Assembly (NCBI GenBank): GCA_016935755.1 | Contig: JAFGQI010000105.1 | Span: 1-48,028 of the forward strand | Source: Anaerolineales bacterium | GTDB lineage: Bacteria > Chloroflexota > Anaerolineae > Anaerolineales > UBA4823 | Reading direction: 5' to 3' | DNA length: 48,028 nucleotides | Shown: piece after piece, positions 34,092 to 44,200 of the stretch | Numbering within the stretch: position 1 is the stretch's first letter | Layout of the letters: the number at the start of each line of letters is the position of its first letter | Program-made: the position numbers and the translations under genes | Notes under the pieces: generated by a model | Told to the model about the DNA's origin: nothing | What the model saw: the letters and a program-made list of their open reading frames with translations, nothing else | Databases searched by the model: none

Positions 34092-34167
34092 TATATTAGC
34101 AACCTGGAAATATCATACAACTCAATCGCGATGATCGCCAAAGCCTCGCGAGCACACAAGGAGACCC

Positions 34168-35556
34168 ATGATTCCTCACGAACTTGTTCAAAAAGTACTG
34201 CATACCGCCTTACGCAACGGCGGCGATCTGGCAGAGGTTTATCTGGAGAACCAGGAGATCCTCACATTAAACCTGGATGATGGAAAGCTGGAGAAGAGCA
34301 CCCAGGGCAACGATACCGGCGGTGGGGTGCGTGTCTTCTACGGCAATATGGCTGCATACGCCTACACCGATGATCTGGGAGAAACCGCCCTCCTTGAGGC
34401 CGCATCGGCTGCCGCGGCTGCCTCTCATGGAGCATCGAAATCCCGCACTACGATCGATCTGACCCGCCGACAGCATCCTGTGGATTTAAGCATCCAGAAG
34501 GATTACGACCTGATGCCTCTGGCGGAAAAGGCTGCTTTGCTGCGGCAGATGGATGCTGCCGCTCGCGGCTATCACTCAGCCATTCGCCAGGTGCGCGCAA
34601 CATACAACCAGGTACGCCGCAAGGTATGGATATACAACAGTGATGGCGTGTGGGCTGAGGATGACCGAAATTTTATCGAATTTACTGCCGAGGTAGTGGC
34701 AGAGCGCGATGGATTACTGCAGAGTATTCGCAAAGGCATGGGCGGGCAGATCGGTTTGGAATTGATGGACGGACGCAGCCCAATCGACCTGGCTGTGCAA
34801 GCTGCCGAATCAGCTGTCATTATGCTGGAGAGCCGCCCCGCCCCTGCTGGCGAAACTACGGTGGTGATTACGAATGGCTGGGGGGGCGTGCTGTTCCACG
34901 AAGCATGCGGACACGCCCTGGAAGCAGATTTCATCACCAACGGATCCTCAGCATACTCGGGGCTAGTTGGTCAGCAAGTGGCATCCCCACTGATTACCGC
35001 CATCGATGATGGCACCATCCCGGCCCGACGAGGCTCGCTGCGCTTTGATGATGAGGGCACACCCACCCAGCGCACCGTCTTAATCGAGAACGGTATCCTT
35101 AAAGAGTACATGTGGGATTTAGCTGAAGCGCGCAAGGTTGGACGCCAATCTACTGGCAATGGTCGGCGACAATCCTATCAATTTATGCCCATGCCGCGTA
35201 TGACCAACACCTTTATCGATCGCGGCAGACATAACCCTCAGGAGATCATCTCTTCGGTTAAAAAAGGGATATTTGTCAAAAACCTGGGCGGCGGACAGGC
35301 CGATCACGCCAGCGGCGATTTCGTCTTCAGTGTGACGGAAGGCTACATGATTGAAGACGGTCACATCACCACCCCCGTCCGCGGGGCAACCTTGGTGGGC
35401 AATGGGCCAAAGGTTCTGAAGGAGATTGATATGGTCGGCGATGACCTGGCCCTGGATGGCGGCTATGGCACTTGCGGGAAACTGCAGTCCGCCAAGGTGA
35501 GCGTTGGACAGCCCACCGTACGCATCCCGAAACTGACCGTAGGCGGCACCGAGTAA
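34168..35556 (+). CDS. tldD: TldD-family metalloprotease
   Basis: A 462-residue cytoplasmic protease subunit; AAGGAG precedes ATG 34168. The zinc motif HEACGH (His244-Glu245-His249) matches the HExxxH of TldD, and 'GGGVRVFYGNMAAYAYTDD' is the conserved N-terminal region. A C-terminal 'GATLVGNGPKVLKEIDMVGD' is also typical. TldD forms a heterodimer with TldE; only TldD holds the metal. The pair degrades unfolded peptides inside its barrel and matures microcin B17 in E. coli and degrades CcdA. Its partner is encoded 14 bases downstream. No RiPP precursor was recognised nearby. Confidence 0.95.
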   Translation: MIPHELVQKVLHTALRNGGDLAEVYLENQEILTLNLDDGKLEKSTQGNDTGGGVRVFYGNMAAYAYTDDLGETALLEAASAAAAASHGASKSRTTIDLTRRQHPVDLSIQKDYDLMPLAEKAALLRQMDAAARGYHSAIRQVRATYNQVRRKVWIYNSDGVWAEDDRNFIEFTAEVVAERDGLLQSIRKGMGGQIGLELMDGRSPIDLAVQAAESAVIMLESRPAPAGETTVVITNGWGGVLFHEACGHALEADFITNGSSAYSGLVGQQVASPLITAIDDGTIPARRGSLRFDDEGTPTQRTVLIENGILKEYMWDLAEARKVGRQSTGNGRRQSYQFMPMPRMTNTFIDRGRHNPQEIISSVKKGIFVKNLGGGQADHASGDFVFSVTEGYMIEDGHITTPVRGATLVGNGPKVLKEIDMVGDDLALDGGYGTCGKLQSAKVSVGQPTVRIPKLTVGGTE

Positions 35557-35570
35557 AATCGGAGGAGAGC

Positions 35571-36938
35571 ATGGATACGCATAAAATGATGCAAGAAATT
35601 TTGGATCAGATCGCCGCCCGGGGGGCAGAAGGCGAAGTCTACCTGGAAGAAAATACGCAAAGCCAGGTGCAGGTGGGGCAAGGCAAAGTGGAAAAACTCT
35701 CTCGTTCCGCCAGCAAGGGCCTGGGAGTGCGGGCCATTCACCAGGGGAAGATGGGCTATTCCTACACCTCCGATTTCTCTCAAGATGAGATCGAGAAGAC
35801 CTGGATGACTGCCCTCGAACTGGCCCTGGTAGCTGACGCCGATGAATTCCGCTCTCTCCCGGCGCTCGAAACCTCGCCAGGCGATTCCAGAATACACGAG
35901 GACGATCTGGACATTTTCGATCCCCAGGTGGCTGATTTAACCATGGAACAGCGCGTCCAGTTCGCCCTGGAAGTGGAAAAAGCTGCCCTGGAATATGACC
36001 CCCGCATTATCGCCACGACCATGTGCACCTACCTGGATATTATCGTAAAAGTCACCCTGGCTAACACGAATGGCTTTCGGGGCAGCTACAGCAAAACAGC
36101 TACAGTAGGCTACCTGTTTGCGGTGGCGCGGCAAGCCGAGGAGACTACCCTTGGGATCGGTGCGGGCGGCGGCGTTCACCTGACAGATTTGAAACCAGCT
36201 GAAATAGGACGCGAAGCTGCCGAAAAAGCTGTGCGCCAGCTGGGTGGAAAGCCAGTGCCCACCCAACAGGCCACAGTCGTGTTTGACCCTTTCATCACTG
36301 CAGAATTGATTTACTATCTGTCAGAGGCACTTTCAGGTGAGGCAATGCAGCGCAAGCGCTCCTTCCTGGCGGGGAAGCTCGGGCAAGCTGTGGCGGCTGA
36401 TAATGTCACCCTGCTGGATAACGGACGCCTGCCCGGAGGGCTGGGTTCGGCGCCTTTTGACGGCGAAGGAGTACCCACCCGCGCAACCCGCCTCCTTGAT
36501 GAAGGGATATTACAGGCAATGATCTATGATACCTACACAGCCCGCAGGGATGGCCAGCAAAGCACGGGCAACTCCCAGCGCGAATCCCACCGCCGCCCAC
36601 CGAGCCTGGGAGTGAATAATTTCTACCTCCAACCAGGCAATCAAACCCCGGAGGAGATCATCGCAGGGGTAGAAAATGGATTCTATGTTTTGAACACGAT
36701 GAATGTTGGCGGGATTAACGTGGTCAGCGGCGATTATTCGGTAGGCGCCAGCGGTCTATGGATTGAGAACGGCAAACTTACCAACCCGGTCAACCAGGTG
36801 ACCATAGCTCTACCCCTTGATAAGCTGCTGACGCAAATCCAGGCAGTCGGCAGCGATCTGCGCTTCTCGCCTATGTTTGGCAACATCGGCGCTCCTACGA
36901 TCCGCATCGATGGAGTCACTATTGGTGGTGCAAAATAG
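35571..36938 (+). CDS. tldE: TldE/PmbA-family protease subunit
   Basis: A 455-residue protein. ATG 35571 follows GGAGGAG and is preferred over an upstream in-frame start inside tldD. It is similar throughout to TldD ('EVYLEENTQSQVQVGQGKVEKL' at the N-terminus is split over about 22-43; 'GSAPFDGEGVPTRATRLLDEG' later) but lacks the HExxxH motif, having 'DPFITAELIYYL' at that place. That is normal for TldE, the non-catalytic partner. Its last codons overlap the start of the large regulator gene downstream, so expression of the two may be coupled. Confidence 0.93.
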   Translation: MDTHKMMQEILDQIAARGAEGEVYLEENTQSQVQVGQGKVEKLSRSASKGLGVRAIHQGKMGYSYTSDFSQDEIEKTWMTALELALVADADEFRSLPALETSPGDSRIHEDDLDIFDPQVADLTMEQRVQFALEVEKAALEYDPRIIATTMCTYLDIIVKVTLANTNGFRGSYSKTATVGYLFAVARQAEETTLGIGAGGGVHLTDLKPAEIGREAAEKAVRQLGGKPVPTQQATVVFDPFITAELIYYLSEALSGEAMQRKRSFLAGKLGQAVAADNVTLLDNGRLPGGLGSAPFDGEGVPTRATRLLDEGILQAMIYDTYTARRDGQQSTGNSQRESHRRPPSLGVNNFYLQPGNQTPEEIIAGVENGFYVLNTMNVGGINVVSGDYSVGASGLWIENGKLTNPVNQVTIALPLDKLLTQIQAVGSDLRFSPMFGNIGAPTIRIDGVTIGGAK

Positions 36939-39900
36939 AGAGACGCTGGTTGTCCGTCTCTTTGGAGGCATAACTCTGCGATGGGGGGAGCAATCCATAC
37001 CCCCCATCGCCAGCGTCCAGGCCCGCTCCTTGCTGGCATACCTGGCTTTGCATTGCCAGCAGGCCTGTACGCGCGACCTGTTGGCTGGCTTATTCTGGCC
37101 GGAGCAACCCGACGCGGTTGCCCGCAAACGCCTCAGCCAGGCTTTGTGGCAGGTGCATACCGCACTGAACCAATCGCATCTACCCACCGAGATTCTGCTC
37201 ATCGAGGGAAATACCCTCCGCATTCATCCTGACCTGCCCACCTGGATTGATGTGGAAGAATTTTCTCGCCTGTTAGCCCAGCCCCGGGCAACAGGCGCCT
37301 CAGCCCTGGAAAGGTACGAACTCGCCATACAACACTACGCTGGCGAGTTTATGGAAGGCTATTACCAGGATTGGGTAGTGGTGGAGAGGGAACGGCTGCA
37401 CCAGCTCTACTTAGACGCCCTGGAGCAGCTCGTTTATGAATACAAAAGGCTAGGAGATTACACCCAAGCTCTGGTTCATGCCCGTCGTCTAGCCTCCGCT
37501 GATCCCTGGCGAGAGGAAACCATCCGCGAAATAATGCGGCTGTGCCACCTCAACAATCAAGATCTTGAGGCGCTCGAACAATATGGGCTTTACCGCCAGA
37601 TCCTGGCAGATGAATTAAAAGCCGATCCTTCGACCGAAACGATCGCTCTCGCCAGTGAAATTGCCGCCCGTGCTGGCTTTCCTGGTTATGCTTCGCTTCC
37701 ATCCAAAGCACGGCAACTGGCTGCATTCCATCTGGAGCGCCCGGACCGGCTGCCCCTGGTAGGCCGCCGTTTTGAGCTGGCAGAGCTGCTGCGGCGGCTT
37801 GAATCTGCTGCAGGGGGGAATGGCAGCCTGACATTGCTGCTTGGCGAAGCTGGTATAGGGAAAAGCCATCTGGTGCGTGGGTTGGCTGAAAATGCCCGCT
37901 GGCGTGGAGTACGCACGGTGTGGGGGCGCTGTTACGACCTGTCTACCCCGTTGGCCTATCAGCCCCTGGTTGAAGCTCTGCGCGAGGGGATTGCTGCCTT
38001 GACTCCCACCGCGCTTGAAGATATCTGGTATGCCGAGCTGTCACGCCTGCTGCCTGAACTCAGTACACAACCCTTCACCTTTCACCAGTTACAGCCTGAA
38101 GAAGAGCGGCGTCGTTTGCTGGAAGCCATCACGCGCGGCTTCGAGTGCCTGGGTAAGAGTCAGCCAACCCTGGTGATCCTGGAAGATATCCAGTGGATCG
38201 ATGCAGCCAGCCTGGATACCCTGCTTTATGGTCTGCCGAGGCTGCTCAATCACTCGCTCATGATTGTGATGACGCTCCGCAGCGAGGAACTGGTTGATCA
38301 ACGCGCCAATCTGCTCAGCGCTATTGAGGGCAGGCAGCTAACCCATCGCATCACGCTGCAGCCGCTAAGCGAGACAGAAACCGGGGAATTAATTCAAAAG
38401 GCTCTGGCCCTTGAGCAACCTGCCCCTCGCTTTAGCGCTCGTTTGTTCCGAGAAAGCGAAGGGAATCCATTTTATATCATCGAACTGGTCCAGATGCTGG
38501 TGGAAGAGGGTTTGTTATATCGAGATGAGACCGGAACATGGAGTACTCCCTGGGATGAATCCACTCAAGACTATCAGGAATTACCCCTGCCCGCAGGTGT
38601 GTATCAGAGCGTTGCGCACAGATTAGATCGTCTCGCCGATGATCTGAAAGATCTGTTGGAACTGGCAGCCGCCATCGGCCGGGAGGTGGATTTCGCTGTG
38701 TGGACTGCAGCCAGCCAAATGGATGAAAGAAATCTGCTGGCTGCCTGTGACGAGCTGAGCTCAAGAGGTTTGATCGTCAGCGGCGGCAGTAAACGATTTG
38801 ATTATCTCTTCACTCACGAGCAGATTCGGCGAGTAGCCTATGATAGATGCTCCCTTCCACAACGCCGTACAAACCACCGCCATATCGCCCAGGCGCTGTT
38901 ACAAGTATTACCAGATCAGCTCGATTTACTTGCCCACCACTGGTCACAGGCCCAAGATTGGGAGGCGGCGGCTCAATATCATTACCTTGCTGGTGAACGC
39001 GCCTTTCGCTTACACGCAAATTCAGAAGCTCTGTCCCATCACCAGCGCGCATTACAAGCCCTGCATGAGTCGCCGGGATTGCCCAAGCTAGATGCAGCCT
39101 ACTCCCTGCACATGGGCTGCGAAACGATTTACTCCTTGTTGGGCGATCGCTCGCAACAGGAGCAGGAGATTCAATGCTTGATAAGGTTGGCGAAGGATAT
39201 GCAAGACCAACATAAACTGGCAGAAGTGGAACTCCGCCAGGCTGGCTATCTGGAAGCAACCGGAGATTACCCTGGCGCCATCCAGGCGCTGCAGCGAGTA
39301 CTTCTGCTCTGCGCGGCCGACCCGGACGATGGAAAACTGGCAGCTGCATTGCAGTTGTGGGGATCAATCCTCTTACGACAGGGGAGTTTCCAATCGGCTG
39401 AGGAAAAAATGGAGAAAGCCCTGGAGCTGGCTCGCAGAGCCGGACTGGCTTCCGTTGAGGCCGATTGCCTACGTGATCTCGGTCGCTGCTCTTACTATCT
39501 TGGCAATTATGAACACGCTCGCCAGTGCTATCACGCCTCTTTACAACTTGGGAAAGAGGCTGGCGACCAGTCCAGAGAATGGACTCTGTATAATTATTTG
39601 GGCCTGCTTTCTCTCAAGGTCGGACAGTATGACCGGGCAATCACGGATTACTTAGAGGCTCTGAACCTGAGCAGGTCGATCGGCGATAGGCGCGGCGAAG
39701 GCATGGTGCTCAACAACCTGGGCGTGGCTTCCAGGCGTAAGGGGGATTACCCTGCTGCCAGAGACTATCATCAGGCTGCCCTGCTCATCTGCCAGGAAAT
39801 CGATGACCGCTGGAACCAGGGCCAAATTAGTAACAATCTGGGCATCCTGGCGCTGGACCAGGGCGATTATACCAACGCCAGGTTTCACTTCCAGAAGGCG

Positions 39901-40956
39901 CTGCAAATCTGGGAAGAGATCGATAACCCTCATGGCGCTGGCGCGGCCCTGGCTAATCTGGGCTGTTTGTTGCGGCAGTTGGGGGAATATTCAAGTTCGC
40001 GGGATACATTACAAAAAGCGCTGGTTATCTTTCAGAAATTAGGAGACCGGCAAACCGAAAGCGTCACACTATGCGACTTGAGTCTCACCTTACACCGCCT
40101 GGGAGAGCATCAGGCTGCCCTGGATGCCGGGCAGCTTTCCCTGGAGATCGCCAGCCAGCGCGGGCTGCGCCCGGCCCAGGGCAACGCCCTGGTAAACATA
40201 GGGCACGCGCAGGTCGGATCAGGCTTGTTGCAGGAGGCGGAAAACACCTACCAGCAAGCTGTCGAAATCCGCCAGGAGATGGGCGAGCGCCACCTGGTCA
40301 TGGAAGCCGCTGCGGGATTGGTTCAGGTATCTTTACTCCGGGGGCAGAATGCCCAGGCGCTGGAAAAATGTGAGCAGATCCTGAACTTCCTACAAGATAG
40401 TACGCTAGAAGGGGTCGAAGAGCCCTTCTGGATTTATCTCATCTGCATCAAAGCCTTGAGCGAAAACCATGATCCGCGCGCCAGGGAACTCCTGGCGGCT
40501 GCTTATCGGCTGCTTCAGGCGCAGGCAGAAAAGATCGGCGATGAACAGCTGCGCCATTCATTTCTCCACAATGTTGAGGCCAACCGAGAAATCGCCGCTT
40601 ATTACCAGATTCATTCCCCCGCTCTGACTGAGAGAGAAAATCAATCTTGCCAGATAGCGGTTTCACTGCCGAGCAGCCAGGCTCCGCTGGGCCGGCCTCT
40701 GCGCCAGGATGAATTTATAGAAGTGATCTGGACAATTTCAGCCCCGGAAGACGCTGTCATCCCCGGCAAAGCTGCCCGCCGCCAACAACGTCTCCTGCGC
40801 CTGCTGGAGCAAGCCCAGTCACAGGGCGCCTCACCAAGAGACGAAGACCTAGCATCAGCCCTGCAGGTGAGTCTGGCTACCCTGCGGCGTGATATTGCCG
40901 AACTGCGCGCCCAGGGTCATCAGGTAATCACTCGCTGGCGAAAAATGAGCACCTAG
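36910..40956 (+). CDS. Giant SARP/BTAD-type regulator with AAA ATPase, TPRs and C-terminal HTH
   Basis: About 1348 residues. ATG 36910 lies inside the tldE end (29-base overlap); GTG 36925 with GGAG nine bases upstream is an equally good start. Domain order: an OmpR-like DNA-binding domain ('LVVRLFGGITLRWGEQSIPP', about 14-100), a BTAD helical domain (about 110-250), an AAA/STAND-type ATPase with Walker A GEAGIGKS (312-319) and Walker B 'LVILEDIQWID' (about 420), then about ten TPRs (roughly 700-1200), for example 'GDYTNARFHFQKALQIWEEI'. The last 60 residues contain a second helix-turn-helix, 'DEDLASALQVSLATLRRDI', of DeoR type. Such proteins are signal-integrating activators. The target and signal are unknown; the overlap suggests a tie to tldDE. 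Confidence 0.9.
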   Translation: MESLLVVQNRETLVVRLFGGITLRWGEQSIPPIASVQARSLLAYLALHCQQACTRDLLAGLFWPEQPDAVARKRLSQALWQVHTALNQSHLPTEILLIEGNTLRIHPDLPTWIDVEEFSRLLAQPRATGASALERYELAIQHYAGEFMEGYYQDWVVVERERLHQLYLDALEQLVYEYKRLGDYTQALVHARRLASADPWREETIREIMRLCHLNNQDLEALEQYGLYRQILADELKADPSTETIALASEIAARAGFPGYASLPSKARQLAAFHLERPDRLPLVGRRFELAELLRRLESAAGGNGSLTLLLGEAGIGKSHLVRGLAENARWRGVRTVWGRCYDLSTPLAYQPLVEALREGIAALTPTALEDIWYAELSRLLPELSTQPFTFHQLQPEEERRRLLEAITRGFECLGKSQPTLVILEDIQWIDAASLDTLLYGLPRLLNHSLMIVMTLRSEELVDQRANLLSAIEGRQLTHRITLQPLSETETGELIQKALALEQPAPRFSARLFRESEGNPFYIIELVQMLVEEGLLYRDETGTWSTPWDESTQDYQELPLPAGVYQSVAHRLDRLADDLKDLLELAAAIGREVDFAVWTAASQMDERNLLAACDELSSRGLIVSGGSKRFDYLFTHEQIRRVAYDRCSLPQRRTNHRHIAQALLQVLPDQLDLLAHHWSQAQDWEAAAQYHYLAGERAFRLHANSEALSHHQRALQALHESPGLPKLDAAYSLHMGCETIYSLLGDRSQQEQEIQCLIRLAKDMQDQHKLAEVELRQAGYLEATGDYPGAIQALQRVLLLCAADPDDGKLAAALQLWGSILLRQGSFQSAEEKMEKALELARRAGLASVEADCLRDLGRCSYYLGNYEHARQCYHASLQLGKEAGDQSREWTLYNYLGLLSLKVGQYDRAITDYLEALNLSRSIGDRRGEGMVLNNLGVASRRKGDYPAARDYHQAALLICQEIDDRWNQGQISNNLGILALDQGDYTNARFHFQKALQIWEEIDNPHGAGAALANLGCLLRQLGEYSSSRDTLQKALVIFQKLGDRQTESVTLCDLSLTLHRLGEHQAALDAGQLSLEIASQRGLRPAQGNALVNIGHAQVGSGLLQEAENTYQQAVEIRQEMGERHLVMEAAAGLVQVSLLRGQNAQALEKCEQILNFLQDSTLEGVEEPFWIYLICIKALSENHDPRARELLAAAYRLLQAQAEKIGDEQLRHSFLHNVEANREIAAYYQIHSPALTERENQSCQIAVSLPSSQAPLGRPLRQDEFIEVIWTISAPEDAVIPGKAARRQQRLLRLLEQAQSQGASPRDEDLASALQVSLATLRRDIAELRAQGHQVITRWRKMST

Positions 40957-41004
40957 TCTTTCGATATTAATCTTTTTGAGATAATCCTGAGAGAAACTTA
41001 TGAT

Positions 41005-41045
41005 AATCTGTCATTAGCGAGAAATCTCGCCAATGACAGATTTTT
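41005..41045 (+). terminator. Intrinsic terminator after the regulator
   Basis: An 18-base stem with one mismatch (41005-41022 and 41025-41042) followed by TTTTT at 41041-41045. It ends the tldD-tldE-regulator transcript. Confidence 0.9.
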
Positions 41046-41070
41046 GATTCAGATAATTTCATCAGCGCCA

Positions 41071-41280
41071 ATGAAAAAATCTCTCAACTCATCCATCAGC
41101 AGATCAGGTGCTACATCATTCATTATCCGTATCTGGTGGGAAGAAATGGGTTGGAGAGGTTGGGCGCAGCATACCCACTCTGGCGATGAAGCTATGTTCT
41201 GCCAGCCAGCGGATTTGTGGGAGTTCATCAAGCAGCACACGGGCGTTTTGGATACACCCGAAAAATCGGGTTTGAGATGA
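41071..41280 (+). CDS. Small WxGW-type protein of unknown function
   Basis: A 69-residue protein from ATG 41071. The frame opens earlier at a TTG that lies in the terminator. The core 'SFIIRIWWEEMGWRGWAQHT', then 'SGDEAMFCQPADLWEFIKQH', matches from memory a small recurrent family in Chloroflexota and cyanobacteria with the pattern F.VR.W.E...W.G.V.H..(S/G)...F..L..L..FI. No ribosome site is clear. It lies 19 bases before the FG-GAP protein gene and may share its transcript. Cytoplasmic, no signal or membrane helix. Function not known. Confidence 0.65.
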   Translation: MKKSLNSSISRSGATSFIIRIWWEEMGWRGWAQHTHSGDEAMFCQPADLWEFIKQHTGVLDTPEKSGLR

Positions 41281-41299
41281 TTGCTAAAGGAGAAATGAA

Positions 41300-44200
41300 A
41301 TGAAAAAATCGTCAATACTCTATCGAAGCGCAAAAAGGGCCATCCACCAGATCGCCCCGCTTTTCTTTTCCCTGGCGCTGATCCTGGGGATGGCGCCTAT
41401 GCCATCGCTGGCAGCCGTTGATGCTGTTCCCGCCAGCCAGCCGGAGCCGATCTCTCAGGATTGGTTCGCGACTGTGCAGGATAACCTGCGCCGGGAAGAG
41501 TATCACATCACCTGGCAGGATACTACTTACCTGGCGGATCTGCCAGCGGCTTATCAGGCGCCTAACCGGGCACACAACCTGCGCACTTATTTCACACCGG
41601 ACGGGATTGCTGTCATCCCTCGAGTCTTGCCAGAAGGCGCTGAGAACCTGCCCTGGCGCTGGCAGGCAGGTCTGACCGCCTGGGGACGCGCTGAAGCGCT
41701 CGCCCACCTGGGACCTGCCTCCTTGCAGACAGCCGAGAACATCATTACCTACCAGCGCAGCGATCCTGCAGCAATAGGCGCACTGCAAATCGAGGAGGCC
41801 TTTCGCAATGACGAAGAGGGCATAGCGCAAATATTCACTATCCAGGCCCCGCCAGATGGCACAGGTGCAGGCCTCCAGTTTGAAATCAAGATGAACACTG
41901 ACCTGCTGGCAGAGATCACCCAACAAGGCGCAGCCCTGGATTTGAAAGACCAGGAGGGGACAACGCAGCTGCGCTACAGCCTGATGCACGCCAGGGATGC
42001 AGCCAGGGTGTCTTTATCTGGCGAGCTTATCCTGAACGGCAGCAGCCTGACCATCCAGGTTGATGATACGACGGCAAGCTACCCAATCGAAGTACTGATG
42101 TCTATCACCGGGCTGCCGACCAGCCCGAACTGGTCGGTCGGGCTGGGACAGGGGGGGGCCTCTTGTGGCTATTCTGTGGCAACCGCCGGCGACACCAACG
42201 GCGATGGCTATTCGGATGTCATCGTTGGCGCTCCTTACTGGGATGGAGGTCTTACGGATGAAGGTCGGGCAGATGTTTACCCTGGATGGGCAACAGGGCT
42301 GTCGGTAATCCCTATTTGGACAAAAGAAGGTGACCAGGCGAATGCACACTTCGGATGGTCAGTTGCCACCGCTGGCGATGTAAACGGCGATGGCTACGCC
42401 GATATCATCGTTGGCGCGCCGGATTACGATCATGGTCAGACAAATGAAGGAGGCGCCTGGGTATATGAAGGCACAGCTTCCGGCCCGCATGATGCACCGG
42501 ATAACTTCGACGAAGGCAGCCAGGATAACGCCAGGTTTGGCTACTCGGTAGCTTTCGCTGGGGATGTCAACAATGATGGGTATGCCGATATCATCGTGGG
42601 CGCTCCCTATTATGACGCTGGACAAACCGACGAAGGACGCGCCTGGGTCTGGCATGGCTCCGCATCCGGAGTCAGCTCGCTAAACAATTTTAAAGCCGAA
42701 AGCAACCAGACCAACGGAAAGTTTGGAATTTCCGTGGCCACCGCTGGTGATGTTAACGGAGATGGCTATGCTGATATTATCGTCGGGATGATTGGCTATG
42801 CCAATGGACAAACAGATGAAGGCTCGGCTTTCGCCTGGTATGGCAGCGGCAGCGGCGTGCATCTGGGCCTAGATGGCGACTTAACCAACGAATACTGGCA
42901 TACGCAGGAGGTCAATGAAACCGGAGCCCAATTAGGAATATCGGTCTCTACCGCCGGGGATGTCAACGGGGATGGCTACGCAGATGTGATTGTCGGGGCG
43001 AACACCTACAATGGAGGTACAACCGATCAGGGGTTGGTAGACGTCTATCTGGGTACTGATTCGGGACTGAGCGACACCCGCCAGCGGCGGCTTCTGGGCG
43101 GCAGCGTTGACGCCTGGTTCGGCTTTTCGGTTGGCGCGGCTGGGGATGTCAATGGCGATGGGTTTGGGGATATCATTATCGGCTCCCCGCTGTACGAAAA
43201 TGCCCAAACTGAAGAAGGACGGGCTCTTGTTTACCTGGGCACATGGGATGGTATCGGCGCCACCGATTACTGGAAGGTGGAGGGGAATGGGAATTATGCA
43301 CATTACGGCAACAGCGTTTTTACCGCCGGGGATGTAAATGCCGATGGCTACTCGGATGTGATTATCGGCGCGCCGGGGAGGCATGACCATGCCGATGTGG
43401 GATTTGCGGATGTTTTTCACGGCTCACCAGACGCCCCAGAAGAAACCGCCAGCTGGGCCAAAGTCAGCAACAATGATCTATCCTATTTCGGATATTCTGT
43501 TGCCAGCGCCGGGGATGTCAATGGGGATGGATATGGGGACGTGATCGTCGGCGCGCCGTATTGGGATGACGGACAAGCCTTTGAAGGCGGCGCCTGGGTC
43601 TACCTGGGCTGGTATTCCGGATTGCTGACCGCACCAGATTGGTACGAACAACTAAATGTCGCCAATATTCAATTCGGATTTTCTGTCTCCGGTGCAGGGG
43701 ATGTGAACGGGGATGGATATGATGACGTCATCGTCGGCGCGCCATATTACGACAGCCCGCAGGTGGATGAAGGCGCAGCCTTCGTCTATCTCGGCTCAAG
43801 TACTGGATTATCAAATTCGTCCAACTGGTCTAAAGCCAGCGATGACGCTGGGGCAATGTTCGGCTATTCGGTCTCTTCAGCCGGGGATGTCAACGGCGAT
43901 GGCTATGCTGATGTGATTGTAGGGGCTCCCTTCTGGAGCGATGAAGGCGGAGCCTGGGTGTATCTAGGCTCGCCAGATGGCGCCATCTCCAAACCTCATT
44001 GGTATACCAAGAATGATCAGGAAGACTCCGAATACGGCACGGCTGTGGGAACTGCCGGGGATGTTAACCGAGACGGCTACAGCGATGTGATCGTAGGCGC
44101 GCCCAGGTGGGATAATGGGCAGACTAATGAAGGCGGTGTGTATGTTTACCTGGGAAGCCCTGGCGGTCTATCCACCAAGTACTCCTGGAGACAGGACAGT

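Noticed and set aside
42359..43420. Minus-strand open frames opposite the FG-GAP repeats
   Set aside because: They mirror the repeat unit, lack ribosome sites and show no domain pattern.
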